Positions 16,110-24,744 of a stretch of 64,000 nucleotides of DNA are shown here, in pieces. A program made the position numbers and the translations under genes. Each line of letters starts with the position of its first letter. The stretch's first letter is position 1. The notes beneath the pieces were generated by a model that saw only the letters and a list, made by a program, of their open reading frames with translations, was not told where the DNA came from and made no database searches. The DNA is from HRBIN12 sp035762085 (GTDB taxonomy: Bacteria > Actinomycetota > UBA4738 > HRBIN12): contig DASTPT010000033.1 in assembly GCA_035762085.1 (NCBI GenBank), positions 3,833 to 67,832 of the forward strand. The letters run 5' to 3'.

Positions 16110-16115
16110 AGTGTC
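16110..16115 (-). promoter_or_regulatory. -10 box of leaderless sortase promoter
   Basis: GACACT on the minus strand, six bases before the sortase ATG. The same hexamer serves the gene starting at 37740. It shares a 64-bp divergent region with the uvrD promoter. Confidence 0.5.
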
Positions 16116-16134
16116 GCAGAGTTCGGCCCCGAAC

Positions 16135-16161
16135 TTGAGGGTCGCGAGGGCCCCCTAGAAT
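16135..16161 (+). promoter_or_regulatory. uvrD promoter, leaderless
   Basis: -35 TTGAGG (16135-16140) and -10 TAGAAT (16156-16161), 15 bases apart. The GTG start codon begins seven bases after the -10, so it should be at the transcript 5' end. Confidence 0.65.
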
Positions 16162-16167
16162 CTCCTC

Positions 16168-18357
16168 GTGGCCACCGTTTCCCCCCTGCTCGAGTCCCTG
16201 AACCCCGTTCAGAGCGAGGCCGTCCTGCACACCGAGGGGCCGGTCCTGATCGTCGCGGGCGCGGGATCGGGCAAGACCCGGGCGCTCACCCACCGGATCG
16301 CGTACCTGATCCGCGAGCACGGGGTGAGCCCGTACGCGATCCTCGCGATCACGTTCACGAACAAGGCCGCGCGCGAGATGGCCGAGCGCGTCGAGGGCCT
16401 CCTCGGCCAGCGCATCGCGAGCGGCATGTGGATCCTGACGTTCCACTCGGCGTGCGCCCGGATCCTCCGCCGCGAGCACGAGCACCTCGGCCTGCCGAGC
16501 AGCTTCACGATCTACGACGACGGCGACACCGAGCGCCTGATCGCCGGTGTCCTGAGGGACCTGAACCTGGATCCGAAGCGCTTCCCGCCCCGCGCGATGG
16601 CCGCCGCGATCGGTCGGGCGAAGGACCACGTGGTCTCGGCCGGCGAGTTCGCGGGGGCGGCCGGCAACTTCTACGAGCAGACGATCGCGAGGGTCTACGC
16701 GGCCTACGAGGAGCGCAAGCTCGCGGCGGGCGCGCTCGACTTCGACGACCTCATCGCGGAGGTCGTGCGGCTGTTCCGCGAGCATCCCCCCGTGCTCGAG
16801 CACTATCAGGAGTGGTTCCGCTACATCCTGGTGGACGAGTACCAGGACACGAACCGCGCGCAGTACCAGCTGGTGAACCTGCTGGCGGCGAAGTACCGGA
16901 ACGTCTGCGTGGTGGGCGACGCCGATCAGGGCGTGTACTCGTGGCGCGGCGCGACGATCCAGAACCTCCTTGACTTCGAGCGCGACTACCCCGACGCCGC
17001 GGTGTTCCTGATGGAGCAGAACTACCGCTCCACGTCGAACATCCTGGCGGTCGCGAACGCGCTGATCCAACACAACCTCCAGCGGAAGCCGAAGAGCCTG
17101 TGGACCGAGACCGAGGGCGGCGAGCTCGCGGTCCGCTTCCGCGCCGACAACGAGCACGAGGAGGCGCTGTTCGTCGCCGAGGAGACGCACCGGCTCGTCG
17201 AGGAGGAGGGGTTCCGGTACGCGGAGGTCGCCGTGTTCTACCGGACGAACGCGCAGAGCCGCGTGCTCGAGGACGTGTTCATGCGGGCCGGCACGCCCTA
17301 CCGGGTGGTCGGCGGCGTCCGGTTCTACCAGCGCAAGGAGATCAGGGACGTGCTCGCGTACCTGCGGGTCCTCGTGAACCCGCAGGACGTGATCGGCGCC
17401 CGGCGGGTCGTCAACACGCCGAAGCGCGGGATCGGCGACCAGACCGTCGCGGCGCTCGAGGGCTTCGCGGCCGTCGAGGCGATCTCGTTCCTGGAAGCCT
17501 GCCGGCGCGTGGACGAGATCGCCACGCTCCAGCCGCGGGCGAAGGGCGCGGTCGCGGGGTTCGTCGGCGTGATGGACCGCCTCCACGAGGCGCTCGACTC
17601 CGGCGCCGGACCGCAGCGCATGGTCGAGGCCGCCGCGACCGAGTCGGGCTACCTGCTCGAGCTCGAGGCCGAGCGCACCGTCGAGGCCGAGGGACGGATC
17701 GAGAACATCCGGGAGCTCGGCGGCGTGGCGGCCGAGTTCGAGGCACGGTTCCCCGGGGGGGAGCTCACGGACTTCCTCGAGTCCATCTCGCTGGTCTCGG
17801 AGCAGGACGAGTACGACGAGGAAGCGGGCAGCGTCACGCTCATGACGCTGCACATCGCGAAGGGGCTGGAGTTCCCGGTCGTGTTCATCATCGGGATGGA
17901 GGACGGCGTCTTCCCCCACTACCGCTCGATGGGGGACCAGGCCGAGCTGGAGGAGGAGCGTCGGCTCGCCTACGTCGGCATCACCCGGGCGCAGCGACGT
18001 CTCTACCTGTGCCACGCGTGGAGCCGCACGCTGTTCGGGACGACCTCGTACAACCCGCCGTCGCGGTTCCTCGGCGAGATCCCGGGCGAGCTCCTGCGGT
18101 CGCTCGAGGGCGATGAGGAGGAGGGAGGGTCGATCATCGGGGCCGGTGGGCGCTCCCCCATCCGCGAGGCCGTGATCACCGGCCGGCGCGAGCCGTTGCA
18201 GATCGGCGCCGGCGACACCGTCCTGCACGACAAGTGGGGGGAAGGGGTGGTCCTGGACGTGAGCGGCATGGGCGCCGACGCCGAGGCGACCGTTCGCTTC
18301 GAGGAGGCGGGGGAGAAACGGCTCCTGTTGGCGTACGCTCCGCTCCGCAAGGGATGA
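16168..18357 (+). CDS. uvrD: UvrD/PcrA-type superfamily 1 DNA helicase
   Basis: ATP-driven 3'-5' DNA helicase for repair and replication-fork maintenance. It has 729 residues with Walker A GAGSGKT (31-37), an FTNKAAREM motif Ia region, Walker B LVDEYQDTN, GDADQGVYSWRGA, EQNYRST, VAVFYRTNAQSR, and motif V-VI TLHIAKGLEFP with VGITRAQRRLYL. The C-terminal tail contains a tudor-like segment (DTVLHDKWGEGVV) typical of PcrA. The GTG start is fixed by the adjacent -10 box. Its last bases overlap the start of the metallophosphatase gene (ATGA), giving an unusual operon partner. Confidence 0.96.
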   Translation: MATVSPLLESLNPVQSEAVLHTEGPVLIVAGAGSGKTRALTHRIAYLIREHGVSPYAILAITFTNKAAREMAERVEGLLGQRIASGMWILTFHSACARILRREHEHLGLPSSFTIYDDGDTERLIAGVLRDLNLDPKRFPPRAMAAAIGRAKDHVVSAGEFAGAAGNFYEQTIARVYAAYEERKLAAGALDFDDLIAEVVRLFREHPPVLEHYQEWFRYILVDEYQDTNRAQYQLVNLLAAKYRNVCVVGDADQGVYSWRGATIQNLLDFERDYPDAAVFLMEQNYRSTSNILAVANALIQHNLQRKPKSLWTETEGGELAVRFRADNEHEEALFVAEETHRLVEEEGFRYAEVAVFYRTNAQSRVLEDVFMRAGTPYRVVGGVRFYQRKEIRDVLAYLRVLVNPQDVIGARRVVNTPKRGIGDQTVAALEGFAAVEAISFLEACRRVDEIATLQPRAKGAVAGFVGVMDRLHEALDSGAGPQRMVEAAATESGYLLELEAERTVEAEGRIENIRELGGVAAEFEARFPGGELTDFLESISLVSEQDEYDEEAGSVTLMTLHIAKGLEFPVVFIIGMEDGVFPHYRSMGDQAELEEERRLAYVGITRAQRRLYLCHAWSRTLFGTTSYNPPSRFLGEIPGELLRSLEGDEEEGGSIIGAGGRSPIREAVITGRREPLQIGAGDTVLHDKWGEGVVLDVSGMGADAEATVRFEEAGEKRLLLAYAPLRKG

Positions 18358-19616
18358 GACGCCACCGTCGACACGGCGTGCCCGCGCTGACGCTCCTGGC
18401 GGGCGTCGTGGTCTCGTGCGGCTCGGTGGAGGCGTCGTTCCCCCGTTCGGAGCGCGCCGCCGCGACGTTCGAGCTCGCAGCCGTGGCCGCCGAGGCCTGC
18501 ACGATCTCGGGCACCGGGGGCGACGACGTCCTGCGGGGCACGTCGCAGGGCGACACGCTGTGCGGGCTCGGCGGCCACGACGTCCTGATCGGGCGCGGAG
18601 GAGGCGACACGCTGATCGGCGGCCCGGGGAGCGACGGGCTCTACGGCGGCGGCGGCGCGGACTCGCTCGACGGCGGCGGCGACATCGACCTCCTCGACGG
18701 AGGGCCGCGCCGCGATGCCTTGGACGGTGGCGCCGGTGGCGACCGGTGCGACCCGAAGCAGCACGACCGCGCGACCAGCTGCTGGGGGCCCGGATCGTCC
18801 CCCGTGATCGCCGCGGCCGGCGACATCGTCTGCGCCCCGGGCGCCTCGCCCAGCGAGACCGCGTGTCAGCACGAGGCGACGTCGAAGCTGCTCGCTCGGC
18901 GCGACCCCTGGCTCGTCCTCACGCTCGGCGATAACCAGTACGAGGACGGAGCCCTCGAGGACTTCCGGCGGTCCTACTCGGCGTCGTGGGGGCGCGTGAA
19001 GGCGATCACGCGACCCTCGGTCGGCAACCACGACTACCACGTCGCCGGCGCCGGGGACTACTTCTCGTACTTCGGCCCGCCCGCGGGCCGGCGCGGCAGG
19101 GGGTACTTCAGCTTCGACGTCGGCGATTGGCACGTGGTCGCGCTCAACTCGAACTGCGGCGAGGTCGGCGGCTGCGAGAGGGGGTCGCGCCAGGAGAGGT
19201 GGCTCCGGCAGGACCTGGCCGCGCATCCATGGACGTGCACCCTCGCCTACTGGCACCACCCGAGGTTCTCCTCGGGGCTCCACGGCAACAGCGCGGCCTC
19301 GGCCGCCTTCTGGCGGGCCCTGTACGACGCCGGCGCCGACGTCGTCCTGAACGGGCACGACCACACGTACGAGCGGTTCGCACCGCAGGATCCGAGGCAA
19401 CGCCCCGATGGCAACGGCATCCGGGAGTTCGTCGTCGGGACCGGTGGCCGGAACCTCTACGCGTTCGGTGGTCCGGAGCCCAACAGCCAGGTCCGCAACA
19501 ACCACACGTTCGGCGTGCTCGAGCTCACGCTGCGCGCCGACGGCTACGACTGGCGGTTCCTGCCCGCCGCGGGCGGCTCGTTCGAGGACTCGGGCAGCGA
19601 CACGTGTAGCGCATGA
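18354..19616 (+). CDS. lipoprotein with N-terminal RTX repeats and a metallophosphatase domain
   Basis: Exported 420-residue protein. A short signal ends in VVVSC (Cys22), a lipobox. Residues about 52-130 are six or so calcium-binding nonapeptide (RTX) repeats of the GGxGxD type. The remainder (about 150-405) is a calcineurin-like phosphoesterase with GDIVC (Asp157), LGDNQ (Asp193), GNHDY (224-228), YWHHPRF and NGHDHTYER metal-binding motifs, related to purple acid phosphatases. Having the RTX block before the enzyme is unusual. ATGA overlaps couple it to uvrD upstream and the membrane protein downstream. Substrate unknown; calcium-dependent extracellular folding is inferred. Confidence 0.85.
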   Translation: MRRHRRHGVPALTLLAGVVVSCGSVEASFPRSERAAATFELAAVAAEACTISGTGGDDVLRGTSQGDTLCGLGGHDVLIGRGGGDTLIGGPGSDGLYGGGGADSLDGGGDIDLLDGGPRRDALDGGAGGDRCDPKQHDRATSCWGPGSSPVIAAAGDIVCAPGASPSETACQHEATSKLLARRDPWLVLTLGDNQYEDGALEDFRRSYSASWGRVKAITRPSVGNHDYHVAGAGDYFSYFGPPAGRRGRGYFSFDVGDWHVVALNSNCGEVGGCERGSRQERWLRQDLAAHPWTCTLAYWHHPRFSSGLHGNSAASAAFWRALYDAGADVVLNGHDHTYERFAPQDPRQRPDGNGIREFVVGTGGRNLYAFGGPEPNSQVRNNHTFGVLELTLRADGYDWRFLPAAGGSFEDSGSDTCSA

Positions 19617-20320
19617 CGCCGCTGTTCGACCTCGCCCGCTCCGACTGCGAGCGCACGGGCGCGGGCCTGCTCGCCCAGCCGGTCAACACGGTCTCGAGCC
19701 TGACCTATCTGCTGGTGGGGCTGTGGATCCTCGGGCTCTCGGCCAGGTCCCCGGGTCGGCGGGTCGAGCTGGCGGTCTTCGGCGTGGCGGTCGCGCTGAA
19801 CGCCGTCGGGGGCCTCGCGTTCCACGGCGTGCAGGCGTGGGGGGCGCGCTGGATCCACGACGTCTCGATCGTCGCGGTGCTGGGGTTCGTCGTGGCGTTC
19901 GGCGTCGCCCGGCTCCTCGACCGCCCGACGCGGTGGACGATGACGGCCTTCGGGATCGGCCTGGCGGCGCTCGGCGCGGTGATCGCGCTGTGGCCGGGGA
20001 CGGTGCAGGGGCTCTCGGGGGTGCTGGCCGTGGCCGCCGGCGCGACCGAGGTCGTCGAGTACCGGCACGAGATGCCCGGTCTCCGGCGCGAGGGCTTCTC
20101 GGCTCGCCGCCTCGCGCGGCTGTCGGTGCTGGCGGTGCTCGGTCTGGCCTCGGCGGCCTTCCTCGTCGGCCGGACCGACGCCTGGCTCTGCAACCCCGAC
20201 AGCACGTTCCAGTGGCACGCGATCTGGCACGCGCTCTCGGCCGCGGCGATGGGGCTGTACGCGTACGGTGCGATCGAGCCGCACCCGGCGCCGCCGGCTA
20301 GTGCAGCTCGAGCCGCCTGA
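19613..20320 (+). CDS. CREST-superfamily (alkaline ceramidase-like) membrane protein
   Basis: Seven-helix-type integral membrane protein of 235 residues. It carries the pattern of the CREST hydrolases: DCERTG near the N-terminus, QPVNTVSSLTYL, a Ser/His pair region (GLAFHG and RWIHD) and WLCNPDSTFQWHAIWHALSA near the C-terminus. The three histidines, Ser and Asp would form a zinc site. Such enzymes hydrolyse amides in lipids, so a membrane-lipid substrate is likely but unproven. The ATG overlaps the metallophosphatase stop, giving a uvrD-phosphatase-CREST operon. Its 3' end overlaps the opposite PPOX gene by 23 bases. Confidence 0.8.
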   Translation: MTPLFDLARSDCERTGAGLLAQPVNTVSSLTYLLVGLWILGLSARSPGRRVELAVFGVAVALNAVGGLAFHGVQAWGARWIHDVSIVAVLGFVVAFGVARLLDRPTRWTMTAFGIGLAALGAVIALWPGTVQGLSGVLAVAAGATEVVEYRHEMPGLRREGFSARRLARLSVLAVLGLASAAFLVGRTDAWLCNPDSTFQWHAIWHALSAAAMGLYAYGAIEPHPAPPASAARAA

Positions 20321-20780
20321 GACCGCGCTCCTGGTCCCACGCGAGGGCGTGGCTCCTGCCCTCCCCGAACACCGTGTAGCCGGCCGAGGTCACCTCGACA
20401 GAGAAGCAGTGGTACTCGGGCTCGTCGGGAGCCCAGTCGATCCGGGCGCGGATCGCGTCTCGGAACGCAAGGCGGACGCCGGGATCCTGCTCGTCGACGA
20501 CCCGCCCGTAGAGCTTGATGTCGCCGCCGGGGTTCATCCGGTCGCTCGGCGCGCTGTGCACGACGACGCGAGGGTCCCGGAGCAGATCGAGCGCCTTCCT
20601 CGAGCGCCACATCATCGAGACGAACAGCCGGCCGGCCGCGAAGTCCGGCTCGTTCGGGCTGATCCGGGGCGAGCCGTCCCGGCGGAGCGTGCCGACGAGG
20701 ACCACCTCGTCCTTCGCGAACCGGTCCCTCGCCAGCCCCGCGATCTCGGGGCACCCCCGCTCGAACGCGTCCCAGCGCAT
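20298..20780 (-). CDS. pyridoxamine 5'-phosphate oxidase-fold (PPOX/F420-type) protein
   Basis: Small split-barrel flavin- or F420-binding protein of 160 residues, probably a redox enzyme or cofactor carrier. It shows the fold's N-terminal strand pattern (DEVVLVGTLRRDGSPRISP), then SMMWRSRKALDLLRDPRV and a C-terminal strand region. True PNPOx enzymes are longer and carry a conserved C-terminal phosphate loop that I do not see, so a PPOX-class F420/FMN protein is more likely. An F420-NADPH reductase gene elsewhere in the window makes F420 plausible. It is followed on the same strand by nothing; upstream is a hydroxyacid dehydrogenase four bases away. Confidence 0.75.
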   Translation of the reverse strand: MRWDAFERGCPEIAGLARDRFAKDEVVLVGTLRRDGSPRISPNEPDFAAGRLFVSMMWRSRKALDLLRDPRVVVHSAPSDRMNPGGDIKLYGRVVDEQDPGVRLAFRDAIRARIDWAPDEPEYHCFSVEVTSAGYTVFGEGRSHALAWDQERGLRRLELH

Positions 20781-20784
20781 CGGA

Positions 20785-21780
20785 TCACCCCGCGGGAACG
20801 GGGTCGGGCAGCGGGTCGTTCCGCTCGAACGCGGTGATGTTCGCGAGGGTCGTGTCGGCGATCTCGCGGAGCGCCTGCTCCGTGAAGAACCCCTGGTGGG
20901 CGGTGATCAGCACGTTCGGGAACGTCAGCAGCCGCATCAGGACGTCGTCGAGGATGATGCGCGCCGACAGGTCCTCGAAGAACAGGCCCGCCTCCTCCTC
21001 GTACACGTCGAGCCCGAGCGCGCCGATCCGCTCGGACTTCAGGCCCTCGATGACGGCGGCGGTGTCGACGAGCCCACCCCGGCTCGTGTTGATCAGGACG
21101 GTCCCGGGTTTCATCGTCCCGACCGCGCGGGCGTCGATCAGGTGGTGCGTCGCCGGCGTGAGCGGGCAGTGCAGCGAGATGACGTCCGAGGTGCGAAGCA
21201 GGTCGCCGCAGTCGACGTAGCCCACGCCCTCGGCTCGGAGCTCCTCGTTCGGCTTTGGATCGAAGGCGATGACCCGGCAGCCGAACCCCAGCATGATGCG
21301 GGCGAACGCCCGGCCGATCGCCCCGGTGCCGACGACGCCGACCGTCCGCCCGTGCAGTCCGGCGCCGAGCAGGCCGTCGAGCGCGAAGTTGCCTTCGCGC
21401 ACACGCACGTAGGCGCGGTGAACCTTGCGGTCGAGCGCCAGGATCAGGGCGGCGGCGTGCTCGGCGACGGCGTGCGGCGAGTACGCGGGGACGTGCGTCA
21501 CCGCAAGGCCGAGCCGGGCGGCCGCCTGGACGTCGACGTGGGTGTAACCGGCCGAACGGAGCGCGAGCATCCGGGTGCCGCCGTCGGCGAGCCGCTGGAT
21601 GACCTTGTCGCTCAGCTCGTCGTTCACGAACGGGCACAGGACGGGGAAGCCGTCGGCGAGCGAGACCGTCTCGAGCGTGAGCCGGGGCTCGAGGAACACC
21701 AGCTCGTGGCCGAACCGGGCGTTCGCGGCCCCGAGGAAGTCGACGTCGTGGCGCTTCGCGCTGAAGACCGCGACCCGCAT
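20785..21780 (-). CDS. D-2-hydroxyacid dehydrogenase (D-lactate dehydrogenase type)
   Basis: NAD-dependent dehydrogenase of the D-isomer family, 331 residues. The cofactor domain has GRTVGVVGTGAIGRAFA. The catalytic Arg, Glu and His are visible in LRSAGYTHVD, LDVYEEE and ITAHQGFFTEQA. The FDPKPNEEL segment and LHCPLTPATHHLID fit the LdhA-like subgroup that interconverts pyruvate and D-lactate. It is the second gene of a minus-strand run (55-aa membrane protein, this, PPOX protein) with gaps of only four bases. Confidence 0.88.
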   Translation of the reverse strand: MRVAVFSAKRHDVDFLGAANARFGHELVFLEPRLTLETVSLADGFPVLCPFVNDELSDKVIQRLADGGTRMLALRSAGYTHVDVQAAARLGLAVTHVPAYSPHAVAEHAAALILALDRKVHRAYVRVREGNFALDGLLGAGLHGRTVGVVGTGAIGRAFARIMLGFGCRVIAFDPKPNEELRAEGVGYVDCGDLLRTSDVISLHCPLTPATHHLIDARAVGTMKPGTVLINTSRGGLVDTAAVIEGLKSERIGALGLDVYEEEAGLFFEDLSARIILDDVLMRLLTFPNVLITAHQGFFTEQALREIADTTLANITAFERNDPLPDPVPAG

Positions 21781-21784
21781 GGCG

Positions 21785-21952
21785 TCAGCGGAAGAGAGCG
21801 ATGTAGCCGGCCACGACGATCACCACGCCCGCGACGATCGGCGCGATGACCCACGCCAGGCCGAGGCGCCCCCGGTAGGGGCCCAGCGTCCCGACCTTCG
21901 TCGTGGGCTTCAGCCCCGGCGGTCGGAACCGGACGCGCTTGTTCCCGAACAT
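21785..21952 (-). CDS. 55-residue single-helix membrane protein
   Basis: Encodes a basic N-terminus (MFGNKRVRFRPPGLKPTTK) and one C-terminal membrane helix rich in Val, Ile and Ala, ending ALFR. It lies four bases upstream of the hydroxyacid dehydrogenase on the same strand. GATACT seven bases before the ATG suggests a leaderless start. It resembles small actinobacterial membrane peptides of unknown function. Confidence 0.6.
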   Translation of the reverse strand: MFGNKRVRFRPPGLKPTTKVGTLGPYRGRLGLAWVIAPIVAGVVIVVAGYIALFR

Positions 21953-21959
21953 CCCACCG

Positions 21960-21965
21960 AGTATC
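21960..21965 (-). promoter_or_regulatory. -10 box of a leaderless promoter
   Basis: GATACT on the minus strand, seven bases before the ATG of the 55-residue membrane protein. It sits within 13 bases of the stop region of the upstream cyclase gene. Confidence 0.45.
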
Positions 21966-23303
21966 TCAGCCGACCACCCGATACAGGTGCCAGCGGTCGG
22001 GGACGCCCTTCAGTTCGTGCTCGCCGGCGTCCTCGAAGACCAGCCCCGAGCCCGCCACGAGGTCCTTGACGGTGCGCGATACCACGACCGTTGACGGGTT
22101 CGCTGTGGCGCAGATCCGCGCCCCGATGTGCACAGCGATCCCACGCACCGCGTCGCCGTCGACCTCGACCTCCCCCGTGTGCACGCCCGCCCGGATCTCG
22201 ATCCCAAGGTCGCGGACGGCGTCCGCGATCGCTCGGGCGCACTGGACCGCTCGTGCCGGTCCGTCGAAGGTGGCGAGGAACCCGTCGCCGGCGGTGTCGA
22301 TCTCGCGCCCCCGGTGCCTCGCGAGCTCGCCTCGTGCCCTCGCGTGATGTGCAGCGAGCAACTCCTTCCAGGCACGGTCCCCGAGCGCTGCGGCCTGCTC
22401 GGTCGAGCCCACGATGTCGGTGAACAGGACCGTGGTCAAGATCCGGTCCGCGTGCTCGCGGGGGTGGAGTCGGGAGACGAACCCGCGGACAGCTGCCATG
22501 AACGCCTCGTGGGTCTCGTCGTCGACCCACGTGAACTCGCCGCGCATGCTCGAGAGCTCGCGGAGCTCGGCGCGGCGGATGTGGCGGGCCACGAACTCGG
22601 CCGGCCCCCGCGCGTCGGGGGAGAACAGGACGAGCGTCGGAACGCGGACCGCGGGGAGCACGTCCGAGACGTCGGCTTCCATCGACATCCGGTAGAAGGC
22701 CATCGCGGCACCGGGGGACAGGCTCCGACGCATGTGGACGACGAACCAATCGCGGAACGCCTCGTCATCGGCGACGCCCGGAGCCTGCGTCCTCAGCAGC
22801 TCGTGGAAATACGATCGCTCACCCCAGCGCTCCCGGACCTCTCGGAGTGTCTCGCGCCACTCGGCCTCGGATGGGGCCCACGGGTAGTCGGGAGTGGGGC
22901 GTCCCTTGACGGAAGGCTTGAGCAGGATGAGCCCCGACGTCCGCTCGGGATAGGTGGCCGCGAAGAGGGTCGTGATCCGGCTTCCCTCCATCCCGCTCCA
23001 CAGGACCGCGTGCTCCGAGCCGACCGCATCCATCACCGCCCGGACGTCGTCCATCCGGGTCTCGAGCGTCGGCACCCCGCCGACTCGGTCGGACAGGCCG
23101 GTGCCGCGCTTGTCGAGCATCAGGAGCCTGCCATCCTCGGCGAGCCCGAGAACATGGCGGACGAGGAGCGGCTGGTCCCACGTCGACAAGAGGTCGCCGG
23201 TGATCCCCCGGACGAACACGAGGTCGATCGGACCGTCCCCCACCACCTGATAGGCGATGCTGACCTCGCCGCTCCGGGCGTAGTGGACCTCGGGGACCTC
23301 CAT
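21966..23303 (-). CDS. alpha/beta-hydrolase-fold protein fused to a class III nucleotide cyclase
   Basis: 445 residues. The N-terminal half (about 1-280) has an alpha/beta-hydrolase fold, but the nucleophile-elbow Ser is replaced by Met105 (SGMEGS), so esterase activity is unlikely. The C-terminal half (about 290-445) is a class III adenylate/guanylate cyclase with both metal aspartates (Asp296 in FTDIVGST, Asp340 in TAGDGF). The transition-state Asn is His392 (AVHIGAR), although Arg396 is kept. Domain order matches mycobacterial Rv1900c-type cyclases. It is probably a ligand-responsive or degenerate cyclase. It is one base downstream of its tandem paralogue. Confidence 0.85.
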   Translation of the reverse strand: MEVPEVHYARSGEVSIAYQVVGDGPIDLVFVRGITGDLLSTWDQPLLVRHVLGLAEDGRLLMLDKRGTGLSDRVGGVPTLETRMDDVRAVMDAVGSEHAVLWSGMEGSRITTLFAATYPERTSGLILLKPSVKGRPTPDYPWAPSEAEWRETLREVRERWGERSYFHELLRTQAPGVADDEAFRDWFVVHMRRSLSPGAAMAFYRMSMEADVSDVLPAVRVPTLVLFSPDARGPAEFVARHIRRAELRELSSMRGEFTWVDDETHEAFMAAVRGFVSRLHPREHADRILTTVLFTDIVGSTEQAAALGDRAWKELLAAHHARARGELARHRGREIDTAGDGFLATFDGPARAVQCARAIADAVRDLGIEIRAGVHTGEVEVDGDAVRGIAVHIGARICATANPSTVVVSRTVKDLVAGSGLVFEDAGEHELKGVPDRWHLYRVVG

Positions 23304-23304
23304 G

Positions 23305-24672
23305 TCAGGCCACCACCCGGTAGAGACGCCAGCGGTCGGGCACGCCCTTCAGCTCGTGCTCGCCCGCGTCCTCGAAGGCGAGGCCGGAGCCCACCGTCAG
23401 GTCCTTCACCGTCGAGGAGACGAGCACCTCCGACGGTCGGGCGAGTCCGCCGATCCTCGAACCGATCACGACCGCGACGCCCCCGGCCTTGCCCGCGATC
23501 GTCTCGACTTCGCCCGTGTGGACGCCCGCCCGCACCTGCACCCCGAGCGACCGAACCGCGTCGGCGACCGACTGGGCGCACCGCACCGCCCTCGCCGGAC
23601 CGTCGAACGTGGCGAAGAAGCCGTCGCCCGCCGTGTCCACCTCGATGCCCCGGTACCGGCTGAGGAACGAGCGGACGATCGCGTGATGCCGCTCCACGAC
23701 GTCGCCCCAGCCTCGGTCGCCCAGCTCCGATGCCCTGGCCGTCGAGTCGACGATGTCCGTGAAGAGCACGGTCGCGAGCACGCGGTCGAGGGCGAGCTGC
23801 TCGGTCGCGAGCTCATCGACGAATGCCCGGATCTCCTCCACGACCTGGTCCTGTCTGCCGGGAGAGACCGGTGCCCAGTCGCCCGGCGGAAGGATCACGA
23901 GTCGGGAGGAGCCGACCATCCGCTCGGTGACGTCCCGCGCCTGCAGGACGACGTGCGAGTCCTCGCCCGGGTCGTGGCTCAGCACGGGACAGATGAGCAG
24001 GGTCGGTACGCTCACCGCGGGGAGGATCGCTCGCGCATCCGTCTCGTACCACATCTGCTCGAAGCGGACCGCCTCGCCCGGCGACATCGAGTACCGGAAG
24101 TACTTCGCGGCCCAGGCGACCCACTCCTCGTCGTCGGCGACCGAGGAGATGTCACCCCGAAGGAGCTCCTTCGCATACGCGTGGGTGCCCCAGGTGGTTC
24201 GGAACAACTCGACCGCCCGAGCCTCCTCCTCTGAGGGCCAGCCCCACGGGTAGTCGGGTGCCCAGGCCGTCCTCGCGTACGGTCCGATCCACACGAGACC
24301 CATCGTCCGGTCCGGGTACGTCGCCGCGAAGAACGAGGCCAGCGCCCCGCCCTCGCCCTCGCCGATCAGGACCACGCGCTCGGAGCCGACCGCGTCGAGG
24401 ACCGCCCGCAGGTCGTCGGTACGGGTCTCGAGATCGGAGAGCGGCGACGCACGCTCGGAGAGCCCGCTCCCACGCTTGTCGAACCGGATCAGGCGTCCGA
24501 TCGACGCGAGGTTCCGGTTGTACCTCGCCGCCCATGAGAGCTCGAGCTCGACCTCCACGTGCGTCGCGTAGCCACCGACGTACGCGATGTCGGGCGTTCC
24601 CTCGCCGACGGTCTGGTAGGCGATGTGCACCCCGTCGCGGGTGATCGCGTAGCGCGTGTCGGGGAGCTGCAT
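23305..24672 (-). CDS. alpha/beta-hydrolase-fold protein fused to a class III nucleotide cyclase (tandem copy)
   Basis: 455 residues with the same architecture as the next gene. The hydrolase-fold part lacks the nucleophile (Gly106 in GEGEGG). The cyclase part (about 300-455) keeps Asp306 (FTDIVDST), Asp350 and Arg406 but has Val402 where the transition-state Asn belongs (AVVIGSR). The C-terminal 25 residues are nearly identical to the paralogue (DAGEHELKGVPDRW). The ATG at 24672 follows GGAGG by eight bases; upstream frame extension is non-coding. The pair probably arose by duplication. Whether they make cAMP is uncertain because a key residue is altered in both. Confidence 0.85.
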   Translation of the reverse strand: MQLPDTRYAITRDGVHIAYQTVGEGTPDIAYVGGYATHVEVELELSWAARYNRNLASIGRLIRFDKRGSGLSERASPLSDLETRTDDLRAVLDAVGSERVVLIGEGEGGALASFFAATYPDRTMGLVWIGPYARTAWAPDYPWGWPSEEEARAVELFRTTWGTHAYAKELLRGDISSVADDEEWVAWAAKYFRYSMSPGEAVRFEQMWYETDARAILPAVSVPTLLICPVLSHDPGEDSHVVLQARDVTERMVGSSRLVILPPGDWAPVSPGRQDQVVEEIRAFVDELATEQLALDRVLATVLFTDIVDSTARASELGDRGWGDVVERHHAIVRSFLSRYRGIEVDTAGDGFFATFDGPARAVRCAQSVADAVRSLGVQVRAGVHTGEVETIAGKAGGVAVVIGSRIGGLARPSEVLVSSTVKDLTVGSGLAFEDAGEHELKGVPDRWRLYRVVA

Positions 24673-24744
24673 CCGCGTATCCTCCGCCGGGCCGTACGGC
24701 CGTCGCAAGGGGGTCGGAGCCCCTCGGCTAGACTGGGCCGCGCC

